From NCBI GenBank assembly GCA_910579265.1, contig CAJTTE010000011.1, positions 1 through 64,000 of the forward strand: a stretch of DNA of 64,000 nt, read 5' to 3'. Origin of the DNA: an uncultured Ruminiclostridium sp. (GTDB lineage Bacteria; Bacillota; Clostridia; Oscillospirales; Ruminococcaceae). The notes under the pieces are model-generated. The model did not search any database. It was given only the letters and a program-made list of their open reading frames with translations, and was not told the DNA's origin. The translations under genes and the position numbers were made by a program. Shown here one piece after another: positions 36,330 to 44,897 of this stretch (position 1 is its first letter; each line of letters opens with the position of its first letter).

Positions 36330-38078
36330 TCAATTTTTTATCTGCTGCCGGTCGAATATCACAAAGCTCATAACCGTCAGGATTACGGAGGTCAGTAATG
36401 TTATGATAATCCCGGACTGAATATCAAGACCGTAGTCCGCCGAAACAGGGGAGATGCTTATAGCGCGGTCCAAAGCGTTATATCTTATCACACCCAGATT
36501 CATAAAATACGGTATCAGAGTATATCTTAAAAACGGCAGGGCTTCGAGGGCGTACCAGGAAACATTGGCGATCGCACCGCCGAATGCATAAAGAAGAATG
36601 GATACGGCTATGGAGAATACGCCTTTTTTTATAAAAAGAGACAGAAAGAATGCAAGCGCGGCAATGCAAAACATCGAAAGACTGTTTATCAGCGCGTTTT
36701 TTAAGGTGCAGATAAGGGGAGCCGTCTGTATGATACTTTCTCCGGACGTTTCAAGACAGGGTACGCCCAAATCCCCCCATCCAAAGGAAATGACAGTCGA
36801 CACAAAGGTGATAAGAAAGGCGGCCATAAGCATGCCAACACCGAAAATGCCTATGACAAGCAGCTTAGAAAGCAGCAGCTTCCATCTGGCGCAAGGGCGT
36901 ATAACGAGAAGTCGTATTGTCCCGGAGCCGTACTCCGAGGACATGATTACGCAGGCCAGGAAAATACAGAAGAACATTACTATGTAAACGTCGATATTTA
37001 TTGAATATTCAAGCCACTTTTTTGAGGATATACCGGAATTGTTGTAATCCGGGTCGATGGGTATCCGGTTTTCCACACTGTATAGAACGGTTTTTGCTCC
37101 GAGTATATAATCCTCTCTTTTCGGATCGGCATATCGTTCCAGGTATTTTTCATAGCTGTTAAAGCTCATGGACGGATTTCCGCCGGACTGTACGATGTAT
37201 TTGCCGTCCTTAAAGCTGCTTTTATTAAGGGCGGAATTATAATAGGCGTTGTTCAGTAAGTTGTCCATATAATAGCATATCTCGTTATGTATCCAATTTT
37301 CGTTTTCTTTTTCGCATTTCTTAAAGCTTTCCCAGCATTGCCCGGTAATTTTCAGTATCTCGCAGCGGTTTCGCGCCGTATCATATTCAATGCGTTGGGA
37401 ATTGTCCTCTATAAATTTTGTTTTTGCATCGGCGAGTATGGCTTCTTCAGCTTTCAGCATTTCCCGTATTTCTTTTATTTTTATATCGGCATATTCGGTT
37501 TTTCCGGATAAAAGCAATTTTTCTGTCTTGCGGATAATTTCGCTTTCTGCGGCTATGTAATCCGAAATATCGTTTTTATCGGAGGGAACGGATTCGTATT
37601 CGAAGCTTCCGGTGTTGTAATCCGAATTAGTAAGAGTGTTGATATAAAGCTGATCTTTTCCGTTTTCATCGGTATAAACCGCCATATCGGAATATTCCTT
37701 AAAGGCATCGGCTATTTCAAGAGCATCCCATCCGTCCCGGATAAGCTCTAAGGCTCTAAGCGTGACATAATCTTTTTTATATGCATGAACGTAGCCGTAG
37801 CGCCAACCGTTTACGTCGATATTATTGTCCATACAGAATTTTTCCGCTTCAAGAAGAGCCTTGAGGTATTCTCTTTCGGCGCTGTCCGGTTCGGTTTTTT
37901 CATATTCCTGTTTATAGTAATAGTAATGGTCTATATAAACATCGGCATTTCCCGGGATAAGCGATTTCATAAACGGAGGGACGACAATTGCCACGATAAG
38001 TATTATCAGCGTGATTATTTTCCATCCGGTCTGACGAAATATTTTTATCAGCTCATTCTTAATAAGTTTTGCGATCAT
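36330..38078 (-). CDS. ABC-2 type exporter permease, first of a tandem pair
   Basis: A 582-residue paralogue of the downstream permease with the same plan: one N-terminal membrane segment (about 20-40), a ~300-residue extracytoplasmic domain with Tyr/Asp/Glu-rich helices, and a five-to-six segment C-terminal membrane domain containing EYGSGTIRLLVIRPCARWKLLLSKLL. It ends FDRQQIKN. Its start overlaps the ATPase stop by four bases, so translation is coupled. The pair probably forms a heterodimeric channel. ABC-2 transporters of this shape serve in bacitracin or lantibiotic resistance, but the very large external domain is not diagnostic. Confidence 0.82.
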   Translation of the reverse strand: MIAKLIKNELIKIFRQTGWKIITLIILIVAIVVPPFMKSLIPGNADVYIDHYYYYKQEYEKTEPDSAEREYLKALLEAEKFCMDNNIDVNGWRYGYVHAYKKDYVTLRALELIRDGWDALEIADAFKEYSDMAVYTDENGKDQLYINTLTNSDYNTGSFEYESVPSDKNDISDYIAAESEIIRKTEKLLLSGKTEYADIKIKEIREMLKAEEAILADAKTKFIEDNSQRIEYDTARNRCEILKITGQCWESFKKCEKENENWIHNEICYYMDNLLNNAYYNSALNKSSFKDGKYIVQSGGNPSMSFNSYEKYLERYADPKREDYILGAKTVLYSVENRIPIDPDYNNSGISSKKWLEYSINIDVYIVMFFCIFLACVIMSSEYGSGTIRLLVIRPCARWKLLLSKLLVIGIFGVGMLMAAFLITFVSTVISFGWGDLGVPCLETSGESIIQTAPLICTLKNALINSLSMFCIAALAFFLSLFIKKGVFSIAVSILLYAFGGAIANVSWYALEALPFLRYTLIPYFMNLGVIRYNALDRAISISPVSADYGLDIQSGIIITLLTSVILTVMSFVIFDRQQIKN

Positions 38079-39037
38079 TGTCCGACGCCTCCCTCGGGTG
38101 TGTCGCCTATCATTTCCATAAATGCGTCTTCAAGGGATTTTTGTATGGGAACGACTCCTTCCACCGCCACATCCGCAAGGGCCAGAGCTTTTATATAGGC
38201 GGGGACGTTTTCTTTTTCGGTGATTATTTCCAAAGCTCCGCCGCTGATCCTGTTTTCTATTCCCATGTCGCCGGCGACGATTGCGGCGCTTTCGGGTGAA
38301 GAAGAGTTTACACGGTAGCTTAAGCGGTTTCCGCCTTCTTTAGCGGATTTTATCTCATCCATGGTCATATTTCCCACTACTACTCCATGATTTATGATGC
38401 AGACACGGTCGCACATCAATTCAAGCTCGGCCAGCATATGACTTGAAACAAAAACGGCACAGCCTTCCTCGTGGGCAAGCCGCTTGAATATATCACGCAG
38501 TTCTTTTATACCGGAGGGGTCAAGACCGTTAGTAGGTTCGTCGAGCACAAGAAGTTTCGGATGGTGCAGAATAGCTTGGGCAATACCGAGCCGCTGCCGC
38601 ATTCCCAATGAATATTTGGATATTTTATCGTTTATCCTTGCGCGAAGGTGTACCATATCGATCACCTCCTCGAAACGTTCGTCGGTAATTCCGTCCTGCA
38701 TACGGCGGTATTGCATAAGGTTCTGTTTTCCCGTAAGGTATTTGTACATTTCCGGATTTTCGATTATTCCGCCTATGTTTGAAACGGCTTTTTCAAATTC
38801 TCTTTTTACATCGTGTCCGCATATCCTTATCTGTCCGCAGCTATAGTTCAGCAGCCCCAGCATTAATTTAATCGTGGTGGTTTTTCCCGATCCGTTGGGG
38901 CCGAGAAAGCCGAAAACCTCTCCGCCTTTTACTTCAAGGCTTATATCCTTAAGAATATGTTTTTTTCCTATGGATTTGGACAGCCCTTTGATTTCAAGAA
39001 TGGTTTTTCCTTTTTCATTGACGCTTGTTTTTTCCAT
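38075..39037 (-). CDS. ABC exporter ATP-binding protein (BcrA-like)
   Basis: A 320-residue ATPase. Walker A is GPNGSGKTTT, the Q-loop region is IGGIIENPEMYKYLTG, the signature YSLGMRQRLGIAQA carries LGMRQ in place of LSGGQ (normal for this group), and Walker B is LLVLDEPTNGLDPSG. VFVSSHMLAELELMCDRV holds the switch His. A ~90-residue C-terminal domain follows. IIENPE is typical of the peptide-antibiotic exporter (BcrA) group. It is first gene of a three-gene minus-strand operon with both permeases. Confidence 0.93.
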   Translation of the reverse strand: MEKTSVNEKGKTILEIKGLSKSIGKKHILKDISLEVKGGEVFGFLGPNGSGKTTTIKLMLGLLNYSCGQIRICGHDVKREFEKAVSNIGGIIENPEMYKYLTGKQNLMQYRRMQDGITDERFEEVIDMVHLRARINDKISKYSLGMRQRLGIAQAILHHPKLLVLDEPTNGLDPSGIKELRDIFKRLAHEEGCAVFVSSHMLAELELMCDRVCIINHGVVVGNMTMDEIKSAKEGGNRLSYRVNSSSPESAAIVAGDMGIENRISGGALEIITEKENVPAYIKALALADVAVEGVVPIQKSLEDAFMEMIGDTPEGGVGQ

Positions 39038-39055
39038 TTTTAATATATCCTTTCA

Positions 39056-39122
39056 TTGACTTGTACTCCTAACCGTAGTATCTGTATTATAATAACTATT
39101 CCGATTAGTACAGTTGGTACAC
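39056..39122 (-). promoter_or_regulatory. Possible regulator site between promoter and ABC operon
   Basis: Reading the minus strand, GTGTACCAACTGTACTAATC near 39122-39103 contains imperfect dyad halves (GTAC / TGTACT) just downstream of the -10 box. Such a site could bind a GntR-type repressor, but no regulator gene lies beside this operon. Low certainty. Confidence 0.25.
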
Positions 39123-39127
39123 TTCAC

Positions 39128-39155
39128 ATTATATCGATTTTTTTCTGCTTGTCAA
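39128..39155 (-). promoter_or_regulatory. Sigma-A promoter of the ABC exporter operon
   Basis: Minus strand: TTGACA (39155-39150), a 16-base spacer, then TATAAT (39133-39128), about 90 bases before ATG 39037. Confidence 0.75.
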
Positions 39156-39192
39156 GAGTTTTAAAAAAATTTTTTTCCGGATGCGGAAAAAA

Positions 39193-39232
39193 CCGCCGGG
39201 GCAAGAAGCATTTACGTTTCTTGCCCCGGCGG
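39193..39232 (-). terminator. Terminator of the MATE gene
   Basis: A 15-bp stem, CCGCCGGGGCAAGAA / TTCTTGCCCCGGCGG, is followed on the minus strand by TTTTTT. It lies 80 bases beyond the MATE stop codon. Confidence 0.9.
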
Positions 39233-39290
39233 ATCACGGAATATTAAAACAGAGCGTGTTTATATAAAGCCCGCCATACGTATTATACTA

Positions 39291-39335
39291 ATCCCTTTTA
39301 AAACTTTTGGATTAGTGTTTGGGATCGGTATTACT
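39291..39335. repeat. Family F short inverted-repeat element, copy F2
   Basis: About 45 bp: ACTAATCCCTTTTAAAACTT ... GGATTAGTG ... GATCGGTATTA. In reverse orientation it matches the two ends of F1 with the middle missing, so it looks like a deletion derivative. It sits just before the MATE stop region. Confidence 0.6.
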
Positions 39336-40688
39336 TATTAGCATTCCGTTTTCATCGCATTTCATTTTCAATCCGTGCATTTTGACTGTATAGACCGTCA
39401 TCAGAAGAACGGTAGCCGCAACCCAAGCTATAGGAGAAGCAAAGCAGGCCGCATTAAAGCCGAAATACGAGACGAAGCAAAGGGCTACCACCGCTCTTGC
39501 AGCCAGCTCGCACGCTCCCGCCAGCATGGGAAGGAATGAATAGCCCAGCCCCTGAAGCGAATTCCTGCTGATAAAAAGCAGAGCAAGGACGGGATAGAAA
39601 AAGGCGTTTATACGTATAAAATAAACGGCTTGGTCAATGACCTCGGTCTCTTCCGCATTTACAAACAAAAGGCACAGAGGGCCGCTTAAGAACCATACAA
39701 GAAGGAATGCGGCAGCCGAATATATAAGACCTACGGTAAATGCACGGTTCATGCCTTTATTTATGCGCCGGAAGCTGCCGGCGCCGAGATTCTGTCCCGC
39801 GTAGGTCGCCATGGTTATGCCAAGGGTTTCCATGGGCGCCACAACTATCATCTGCATTTTTCCGGCGGCAGTAACAGCCGCCATGGTCACCTTTCCCAAC
39901 CCGTTTACCGCGCTTTGAAGAAGAATAGAGCCTATGGCCGTTATGGAGAATTGCAGCCCCATCGGGACTCCCAGCTTTGTAAGCGACAGTATCCTTTCCT
40001 TCGAAAAAGACATTTCACCTTTTTCAAACCGGAGTATGGGATAGCTTCTTCTCATATAAATAAAGCATAGGAGCGCAGAAAAGCCCTGAGAAATTATCGT
40101 TGCCCAGCCTGCTCCGGCAACGCCCATATTGAAAACTATGATGAAAAGAAGATCAAGTCCTATATTTATTATTGAAGCCACTATAAGGAAATAAAGTGGG
40201 GTACGGCTGTCGCCCATTGCTCTTAAAATTCCCGCCATAAGATTGTATGCCATGGTTACGCAGATACCGCCGAATATTACGATTATGTAATCATATGCAA
40301 GATCGATTACGTCGGGAGGAGTTTGCATAGCCTGCAAAATAGGATAACACAAGCTTACCGCAAGAGTTGTTACCACCACGGTGGTTATAACGCACAGATA
40401 CATGGCGTTGGCTATATATTTGCGCATCTCCGAGTAATTTCCCGCGCCGAAGAACTGGGCGGGAAGTATGCAAGAGCCGCTTGTAATACCGGTTGTAAAG
40501 CCAACAATAAGAAAGCTTACGGACCCGGTGGAACCTACCGCAGCCAAAGCGTCCACATCAATAAATTTACCAACTATAACGGCGTCGACCATACTGTAGA
40601 ACTGTTGAAACAGATTACCTACCAGCATTGGCAGACAAAAGCCCAGGATAAGTGACAGAGGCTTTCCGTGAGTCATTTCCTTTACCAT
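39312..40688 (-). CDS. MATE family multidrug/sodium antiporter
   Basis: A 458-residue twelve-helix efflux protein. The N-terminus HGKPLSLILGFCLPMLVGNL, the first-half FQQFYSMVDAVIVGKFIDVDALAAVGSTG, and ILRAMGDSRTPLYFLI with the matching second-half features are typical of the NorM/DinF-like MATE group in Clostridia. It exchanges Na+ or H+ for organic cations. It is a single gene with its own terminator. Its last codons overlap the short repeat F2, which suggests that the repeat supplied or altered the C-terminus. Confidence 0.93.
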   Translation of the reverse strand: MVKEMTHGKPLSLILGFCLPMLVGNLFQQFYSMVDAVIVGKFIDVDALAAVGSTGSVSFLIVGFTTGITSGSCILPAQFFGAGNYSEMRKYIANAMYLCVITTVVVTTLAVSLCYPILQAMQTPPDVIDLAYDYIIVIFGGICVTMAYNLMAGILRAMGDSRTPLYFLIVASIINIGLDLLFIIVFNMGVAGAGWATIISQGFSALLCFIYMRRSYPILRFEKGEMSFSKERILSLTKLGVPMGLQFSITAIGSILLQSAVNGLGKVTMAAVTAAGKMQMIVVAPMETLGITMATYAGQNLGAGSFRRINKGMNRAFTVGLIYSAAAFLLVWFLSGPLCLLFVNAEETEVIDQAVYFIRINAFFYPVLALLFISRNSLQGLGYSFLPMLAGACELAARAVVALCFVSYFGFNAACFASPIAWVAATVLLMTVYTVKMHGLKMKCDENGMLISNTDPKH

Positions 40689-40983
40689 AGCTATACCCCT
40701 TTAATCAAGGTTTTTTTCACAAGTATATATTCTACACTTTTTTTTGAGTTTTGCAATAGATTCCGAAAAAAAATCAAAATTATTATATGTTTTTTTCTAT
40801 CTCACAGTGCGTCATGTGATTATATACAATAATACCGCTATTTATGGTTACGGATTTAGGCATGATTTTTGGCATTTTTGCTTGAAATTTTGTAATTTTG
40901 CGGTTATAATCAAATAAAAGTCAGTTGTTATTCTTTTAACGGAAATGTTTTCCGTAGGAACATGCTTTTAAATCCGGGATTCA
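40689..40983. other. Promoter region between the MATE gene and D3
   Basis: AT-rich and non-coding. It must hold the minus-strand MATE promoter, but I cannot choose one with confidence. Confidence 0.3.
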
Positions 40984-41146
40984 AGAACATGTTCTCATAG
41001 GATTAGCGCACGTCTTTTCGGCAAATTTTCCCGCTAACTGCGTCAAAATTTCTTGACGGGCGACAGCCCGCCTACATAATTTTTCCTTGTTTTCGGAAAA
41101 ATTATGCTCGAAAATCTGTGTCCCCCTCTTATGATAACAAGTTCTA
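40984..41146. repeat. Family D inverted-repeat element, copy D3 (diverged)
   Basis: It begins GAACATGTTCTCATAGGATT and ends CTTATGATAACAAGTTCTA. The family segment GGCAAATTTTCCCGCTAACT is present, but the central palindrome is replaced by a GC hairpin, GGGCGACAGCCC. Confidence 0.6.
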
Positions 41147-41249
41147 AGTCATCCATCCAAAGTTATGGTATATTTTCCTTTTGTTTGTAAAAAACCGGAT
41201 CGTTTTCACATATGGTATGTTCCAACAGAAAAAGAGGGAGTTTTTTTAT

Positions 41250-42437
41250 ATGAATAAGCTTAAAATAGCGATGTTCGGCGAATTCTCCGTATCCTACAAT
41301 GACAATACCATAAGCGAGCATTCAAAACGCTCAAAAAAGCTTTGGCTTTTACTGCAATATCTTGCGGTACATCACGGAAGAGCAATAGCTCAGCCGGAGC
41401 TTATTGATATTTTAAGCGGAGAGGATGAGGGCGCGAATCCCGCCAGTGCGCTTAAAACACAAATCCACAGGTTGAGAGATATTTTATCGGAGCTTAAATG
41501 CGATAAACCTATAATAGTATGCATAAACGGCGCATACTGTATTAATCCTGAAATCGAAACCGAAATAGACGTTGAGGTTTTTGAAAAGTCTTTTAAGGAC
41601 GCGGGAAATACGGATAATCCCGCCGAAAAGCTCAAGCTTATTCTCGAAGCCATCAATCTCTATTCAGGAGACTTTCTTTCGAAATCCGCCTATGAATCCT
41701 GGGTGGTTTCTCTTAATACCTATTACCGCTCTATTTACGGCAAGGCGGTGCATATGGCTATAGAGCTTCTTTTCGCGTCAGGAAAGCTGCATGATATCAT
41801 CGCTATTTGCAGCAAGGCTACGGCAATAAATCCATATGATGAATTTGTTCATTACAGTCATATAAAGGCGCTTGCGGAGCTGGGCGAACAGGAGAGCGCC
41901 AAAAAGCAGTATGACATTGTTACCGGTCTTATGATGAACAAATTCGGCATAACGCCTTCTAAGGAGCTTATGGAGCTTTATGATACTGCCATAAAAACAA
42001 AAAAGAGCGTTCAGACCGATATAGAAGCGGTAATAAGCGACCTTGCGGACAATATACCGGTAACGGGCGCGTTTTTTTGCGAGTATCAGATATTTAAGCA
42101 TCTTTATCAGCTTGAAATCCGTGACGCACAGAGAACGGGGGCCAGCATAAATGTGTGCCTTCTTACCGTAAGCGATTCAAATAACGAGCTTCCTTCGCAG
42201 AATCCGCTTAACAAAGCCATGCAGAGACTTCAGGACTGCGTTTCCCGTTCGCTCAGAGGAAGCGATATTTTTGCACGTTACAGTGTGAGCCAGTTTGTCG
42301 TTATGCTCTTAAATACCAATGAACAAACCGGCGAAATTATTATGAAGAGAATAGAAAAGGCTTTTCGCCGGGAAAATACGAATAAGGATATTGAATTAGG
42401 GTTTACCTTTAAAACAAAAAGAGGCAATGATACTTAA
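41250..42437 (+). CDS. BTAD (SARP-like) regulator with C-terminal GGDEF-like remnant
   Basis: About 395 residues. An OmpR-type winged helix (KLKIAMFGEFSVSYNDNTIS ... LKTQIHRLRDIL) is followed by a BTAD-like TPR domain (about 100-245; EVFEKSF, LYSGDFLSK, INPYDEFVHYSHIKALAELG, FGITPSKELMELY). The last ~130 residues resemble a degenerate diguanylate cyclase fold: GSDIFARYSVSQFVVMLLN corresponds to the GGDEF region with the catalytic signature lost. It likely acts as a transcription activator that senses an unknown cue. ATG 41250 follows GAGGGAG. It overlaps the next gene by 11 bases, so the two act together. Confidence 0.75.
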   Translation: MNKLKIAMFGEFSVSYNDNTISEHSKRSKKLWLLLQYLAVHHGRAIAQPELIDILSGEDEGANPASALKTQIHRLRDILSELKCDKPIIVCINGAYCINPEIETEIDVEVFEKSFKDAGNTDNPAEKLKLILEAINLYSGDFLSKSAYESWVVSLNTYYRSIYGKAVHMAIELLFASGKLHDIIAICSKATAINPYDEFVHYSHIKALAELGEQESAKKQYDIVTGLMMNKFGITPSKELMELYDTAIKTKKSVQTDIEAVISDLADNIPVTGAFFCEYQIFKHLYQLEIRDAQRTGASINVCLLTVSDSNNELPSQNPLNKAMQRLQDCVSRSLRGSDIFARYSVSQFVVMLLNTNEQTGEIIMKRIEKAFRRENTNKDIELGFTFKTKRGNDT

Positions 42438-43227
42438 AAAAAATATAATTCGAGTTATTTCGGCCGCTCTGATTCCGGCTGTTTTATTATGCGGCTGTAT
42501 GGATATTTCGCGAAGAGAATTTATTTATGTTGACTTCCCCGCGGAGACCACCGTTTATTCGGAAAGCACCGGTGCGGAAATCACGACGGTTACTTCGCAA
42601 GCTTATATCACGCTGCCGGAAGATGATAATGAAAACCTGCACGCTTTCTTTACACCTCAGCAGCAGAGCTTCATAAATTCATGCTTTTTTATGGGAGACA
42701 GCATCTGCTCGGGACTGGGGGCTTACGGATTTGTAAAGAGCTGCTGCGCTAAGGCGGGTGTTGCTGCCAGAAACATAGAGGAATTTACCTTTGATTCCGG
42801 AGGTTCTCAGGTCGCACCTCTTACCGCTATCGTAAACAGCGGCTCAAAAAATCTTGTTTTTCTTATGGGCACCAATGACGTAAACATCGAATCCTCCGAG
42901 GAATACTGTACGTATTACAGCAGCTTTCTTCGAAAGGCGGAGGCGGTTACAAACGGCGCAGCAATATATATTCTTGCGATAACTCCGGTTACGTCGAACA
43001 GCAGTTTTTGCTACAACTATGAAATAGATGAATTTAACCGTAAGCTTAAGGAGATGATCGAGGCTTCCGGTAAACCGTCCTGGCATTATATCGATATTTC
43101 TTTGGATCTTAAGGATGCCGATGGAAACCTTAAGCCGATATATGCATCCGAAGACGGACTTCACCTCACGCGTTCGGCCTATTATTCGATTTTATCGACA
43201 TTGTGCAGAGATGCGGGTATAAGCTGA
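42427..43227 (+). CDS. GDSL/SGNH-hydrolase lipoprotein
   Basis: 266 residues. A lipoprotein signal with lipobox LLCGC puts the lipidated Cys at C24, so it is anchored outside the membrane. The SGNH fold shows block I FMGDSICSGLG (nucleophile Ser), Gly in SGGSQ, Asn in LVFLMGTNDVN (block III), and block V EDGLHLTRSAYY with the catalytic Asp/His. Substrates of the family include acyl or acetyl esters on glycans and lipids. It overlaps the BTAD regulator and may be its output gene. Confidence 0.87.
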   Translation: MILKKNIIRVISAALIPAVLLCGCMDISRREFIYVDFPAETTVYSESTGAEITTVTSQAYITLPEDDNENLHAFFTPQQQSFINSCFFMGDSICSGLGAYGFVKSCCAKAGVAARNIEEFTFDSGGSQVAPLTAIVNSGSKNLVFLMGTNDVNIESSEEYCTYYSSFLRKAEAVTNGAAIYILAITPVTSNSSFCYNYEIDEFNRKLKEMIEASGKPSWHYIDISLDLKDADGNLKPIYASEDGLHLTRSAYYSILSTLCRDAGIS

Positions 43228-43265
43228 CAATGATAAAGAGAGTTAAAAGGGCATGCTTTTTATAT

Positions 43266-43417
43266 TATGGGCGATCTGAAAAGATCCCAATTAAAACAAT
43301 TTCTAATGGCGCGGGACGCTTTGTAAGTCAAAGAATGCCGATAGTTTTTCCAAAGGGATAACTATGAAATATTACCGTATTTCTCCGCTCTTTTCTTGAA
43401 AGCCTGCAAAATTACCC
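43266..43417. repeat. Family A inverted-repeat element, copy A4 (right end lost)
   Basis: It begins TGGGCGATCTGAAAAGAT and keeps AAAGAATGCCGATAGTTTTT and CGTATTTCTCCGCTCTTTTC, but its far terminal repeat is replaced where D4 starts. Confidence 0.72.
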
Positions 43418-43586
43418 GGAGCGTATCCGCATAAATTCCGGCACGTATTTCTTAGGCAAATTTTGCCGCTTGATTTGTTAAAACTTTTTGAAATATTATA
43501 ATGTTCCCGTAAAATTTTGCCTTTTAAGCGACACAATCATGCTGAAAAATCCGAATGCTGATCTGATTTTATGTAAACATGCTTTA
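43418..43586. repeat. Family D inverted-repeat element, copy D4
   Basis: It begins GGAGCGTATCCGCATAAATT and ends TTTTATGTAAACATGCTTT. The central segment is GAAATATTATAATGTTCC. It abuts A4. Confidence 0.7.
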
Positions 43587-43630
43587 GTTTTCAGGTGCTC
43601 TATATGCTTTGGCATCTATGGTCTCATTTT

Positions 43631-43790
43631 ATTGCTCCTCCAAGTAACTCTTGAATTTTTCTGCTTGCCCGGCTGCCTAAATACTTCGTCAGAAGCCCTT
43701 GAGATATGCGCATATTCCTGCGGTCTTCTTCCTTGTCTTTCCACACCCCTTCGGCGCACAAATTCTTCAAGAATTACTTGGTGGAGCAAT
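43631..43790. repeat. Family C inverted-repeat element, copy C2
   Basis: 160 bp, same length and orientation as C1, with ends ATTGCTCCTCCAAGTAACTC and GAATTACTTGGTGGAGCAAT. The two C copies are roughly 90 percent identical by eye. Confidence 0.9.
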
Positions 43791-43828
43791 AACTCGATTT
43801 TTATCGGAATAAACAGGCGTATATTTTT

Positions 43829-43877
43829 AAAGCCGGTCTTATTCGCATCAGGCAAATAAGACCGGCTTGTTTTTTAT
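43829..43877. terminator. Strong hairpin terminator
   Basis: AAGCCGGTCTTATT / AATAAGACCGGCTT form a 14-bp stem with an 11-base loop, followed on the plus strand by GTTTTTT. It lies between the convergent lipoprotein and NRDD-like genes. Confidence 0.88.
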
Positions 43878-44004
43878 ACAGAGATCTATTATATATCCGC
43901 AGGCATATTTTTTCGCCACATTAACGTTCCGTGCGTAATATGCCGTTTTCAAGATCCTTTTATTTCGGGTTTGTTATAAACAGATCGGTTTCGCATTATT
44001 TTAA

Positions 44005-44310
44005 TTATGCTTCAAGATAAACGTCCTCAAAATCCGAAACGGTTATGTCATGCTTTACTCTGTCGCGGACTTCGGCTTTTTTCGCGTTATTAAAGCGGTC
44101 CAAGGTGCCGGCAAGGTATCCGGTTACGCGTCTGATTCGCTGAAAGGGTGCGGTATCATAGTGATATTCTATATCAACATAGTTATCGTCAACTATTGTT
44201 ATATCCATTTCGCTTATGCGTTTTTCCGGATAAAGCTCTCTCGCTCTTTTTACATATGCTTCCTTTTCGGCATCACTTACGGAACCGCCGATTACATTGA
44301 TTTTAATCAT
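44005..44310 (-). CDS. Small NRDD-like protein (anaerobic ribonucleotide reductase C-terminal-like)
   Basis: A 101-residue protein. The segment RIRRVTGYLAGTLDRFNNAK plus AEVRDRVKHD matches the extreme C-terminal region of anaerobic ribonucleotide reductases of the NRDD family, yet the catalytic barrel and glycyl-radical Gly are absent. Stand-alone versions like this are known in Firmicutes and phages. Its role is unclear; it could accompany NrdD or be a remnant with a new function. A Shine-Dalgarno (GAAAGGGAAA) precedes ATG 44310. It lies about 380 bases downstream of the structured RNA at 44686-44891. Confidence 0.65.
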   Translation of the reverse strand: MIKINVIGGSVSDAEKEAYVKRARELYPEKRISEMDITIVDDNYVDIEYHYDTAPFQRIRRVTGYLAGTLDRFNNAKKAEVRDRVKHDITVSDFEDVYLEA

Positions 44311-44499
44311 TATATTTCCCTTTCGTTTTTGTTTTTGGCTGCTTCTTTATTTAATTTAAAGAGCCTTTTTTTCGGAAAACACCGTATAACCGTTTTTCGG
44401 CTTATTTTGTTGTCCGATTTGTATTATACCACTATATGGTGTAGAATGCAATATCCATTTCAGCAATTTTTATCCCCAAATTTTGTAGAAACTCACAAA

Positions 44500-44626
44500 T
44501 TTTTTTCGCGTTAAGAAAAAACGCGGAAAAATACGGGATAAAATTGTTGAAACTTTTACCATAAGGGTATGTAATACTATGGGCCATCTGAAAAACCGCA
44601 ATTTGCGGCTTTTCAGGCGACCCATA
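44500..44626. repeat. Degenerate family A element A6, with fused ends
   Basis: CGCGGAAAAATACGGGATAA resembles the A core. The right part, 44580-44624, is a compact hairpin (TGGGCCATCTGAAAAACCGC / GCGGCTTTTCAGGCGACCCA) that looks like the two element ends joined with almost no interior. Confidence 0.55.
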
Positions 44627-44685
44627 AATTTTCATAAACGTTACCTCATATCCGTAAGAATCAAACCGTTCGAATAAAGCTCGAT

Positions 44686-44891
44686 CAAAATAACGTCTCC
44701 CCGTTCTGAATAACGGGGAGACGCCTTATATAGTAATTCTGGATTTTCACCAACTTAATTCGGCAGCGAGGTCGGCGCAGTGTGGATAAAAAGCGCTTGG
44801 CTCCTTTGCCACGGCGCGTCTTTTCACCTTTAAGCGGCTGTCATCATAAGTTACCCAAATTCATCAAAGCGAAAATCCCGATGAGTTATCC
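44686..44891 (-). ncRNA. Candidate independent structured RNA (6S-like?)
   Basis: On the minus strand a good promoter (44926-44898) is followed by about 190 bases without an open frame, then a 10-bp terminator stem (44723-44714 with 44703-44694) and TTATTTTG. The transcript can fold on itself from end to end: GGATTTTC near its start (44878-44871) pairs with GAAAATCC (44748-44741) near its end; AACTT pairs with AAGTT, CAGC with GCTG. The apex has GCGC-TGGC-AAAGGA-GCCA-GCGC. A long interrupted hairpin of ~190 nt is the shape of 6S RNA, but I cannot confirm the identity. It could instead be a leader for the NRDD-like gene. Confidence 0.55.
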
Positions 44892-44897
44892 TTATAC

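Noticed and set aside
42060..42437. Active diguanylate cyclase at the BTAD protein C-terminus
   Set aside because: The GGDEF signature is lost, so enzymatic activity is not expected.
44686..44891. Cobalamin riboswitch (GGTGAAAATCC present)
   Set aside because: The other core elements, such as the GCCACTG box, are not in the required order.
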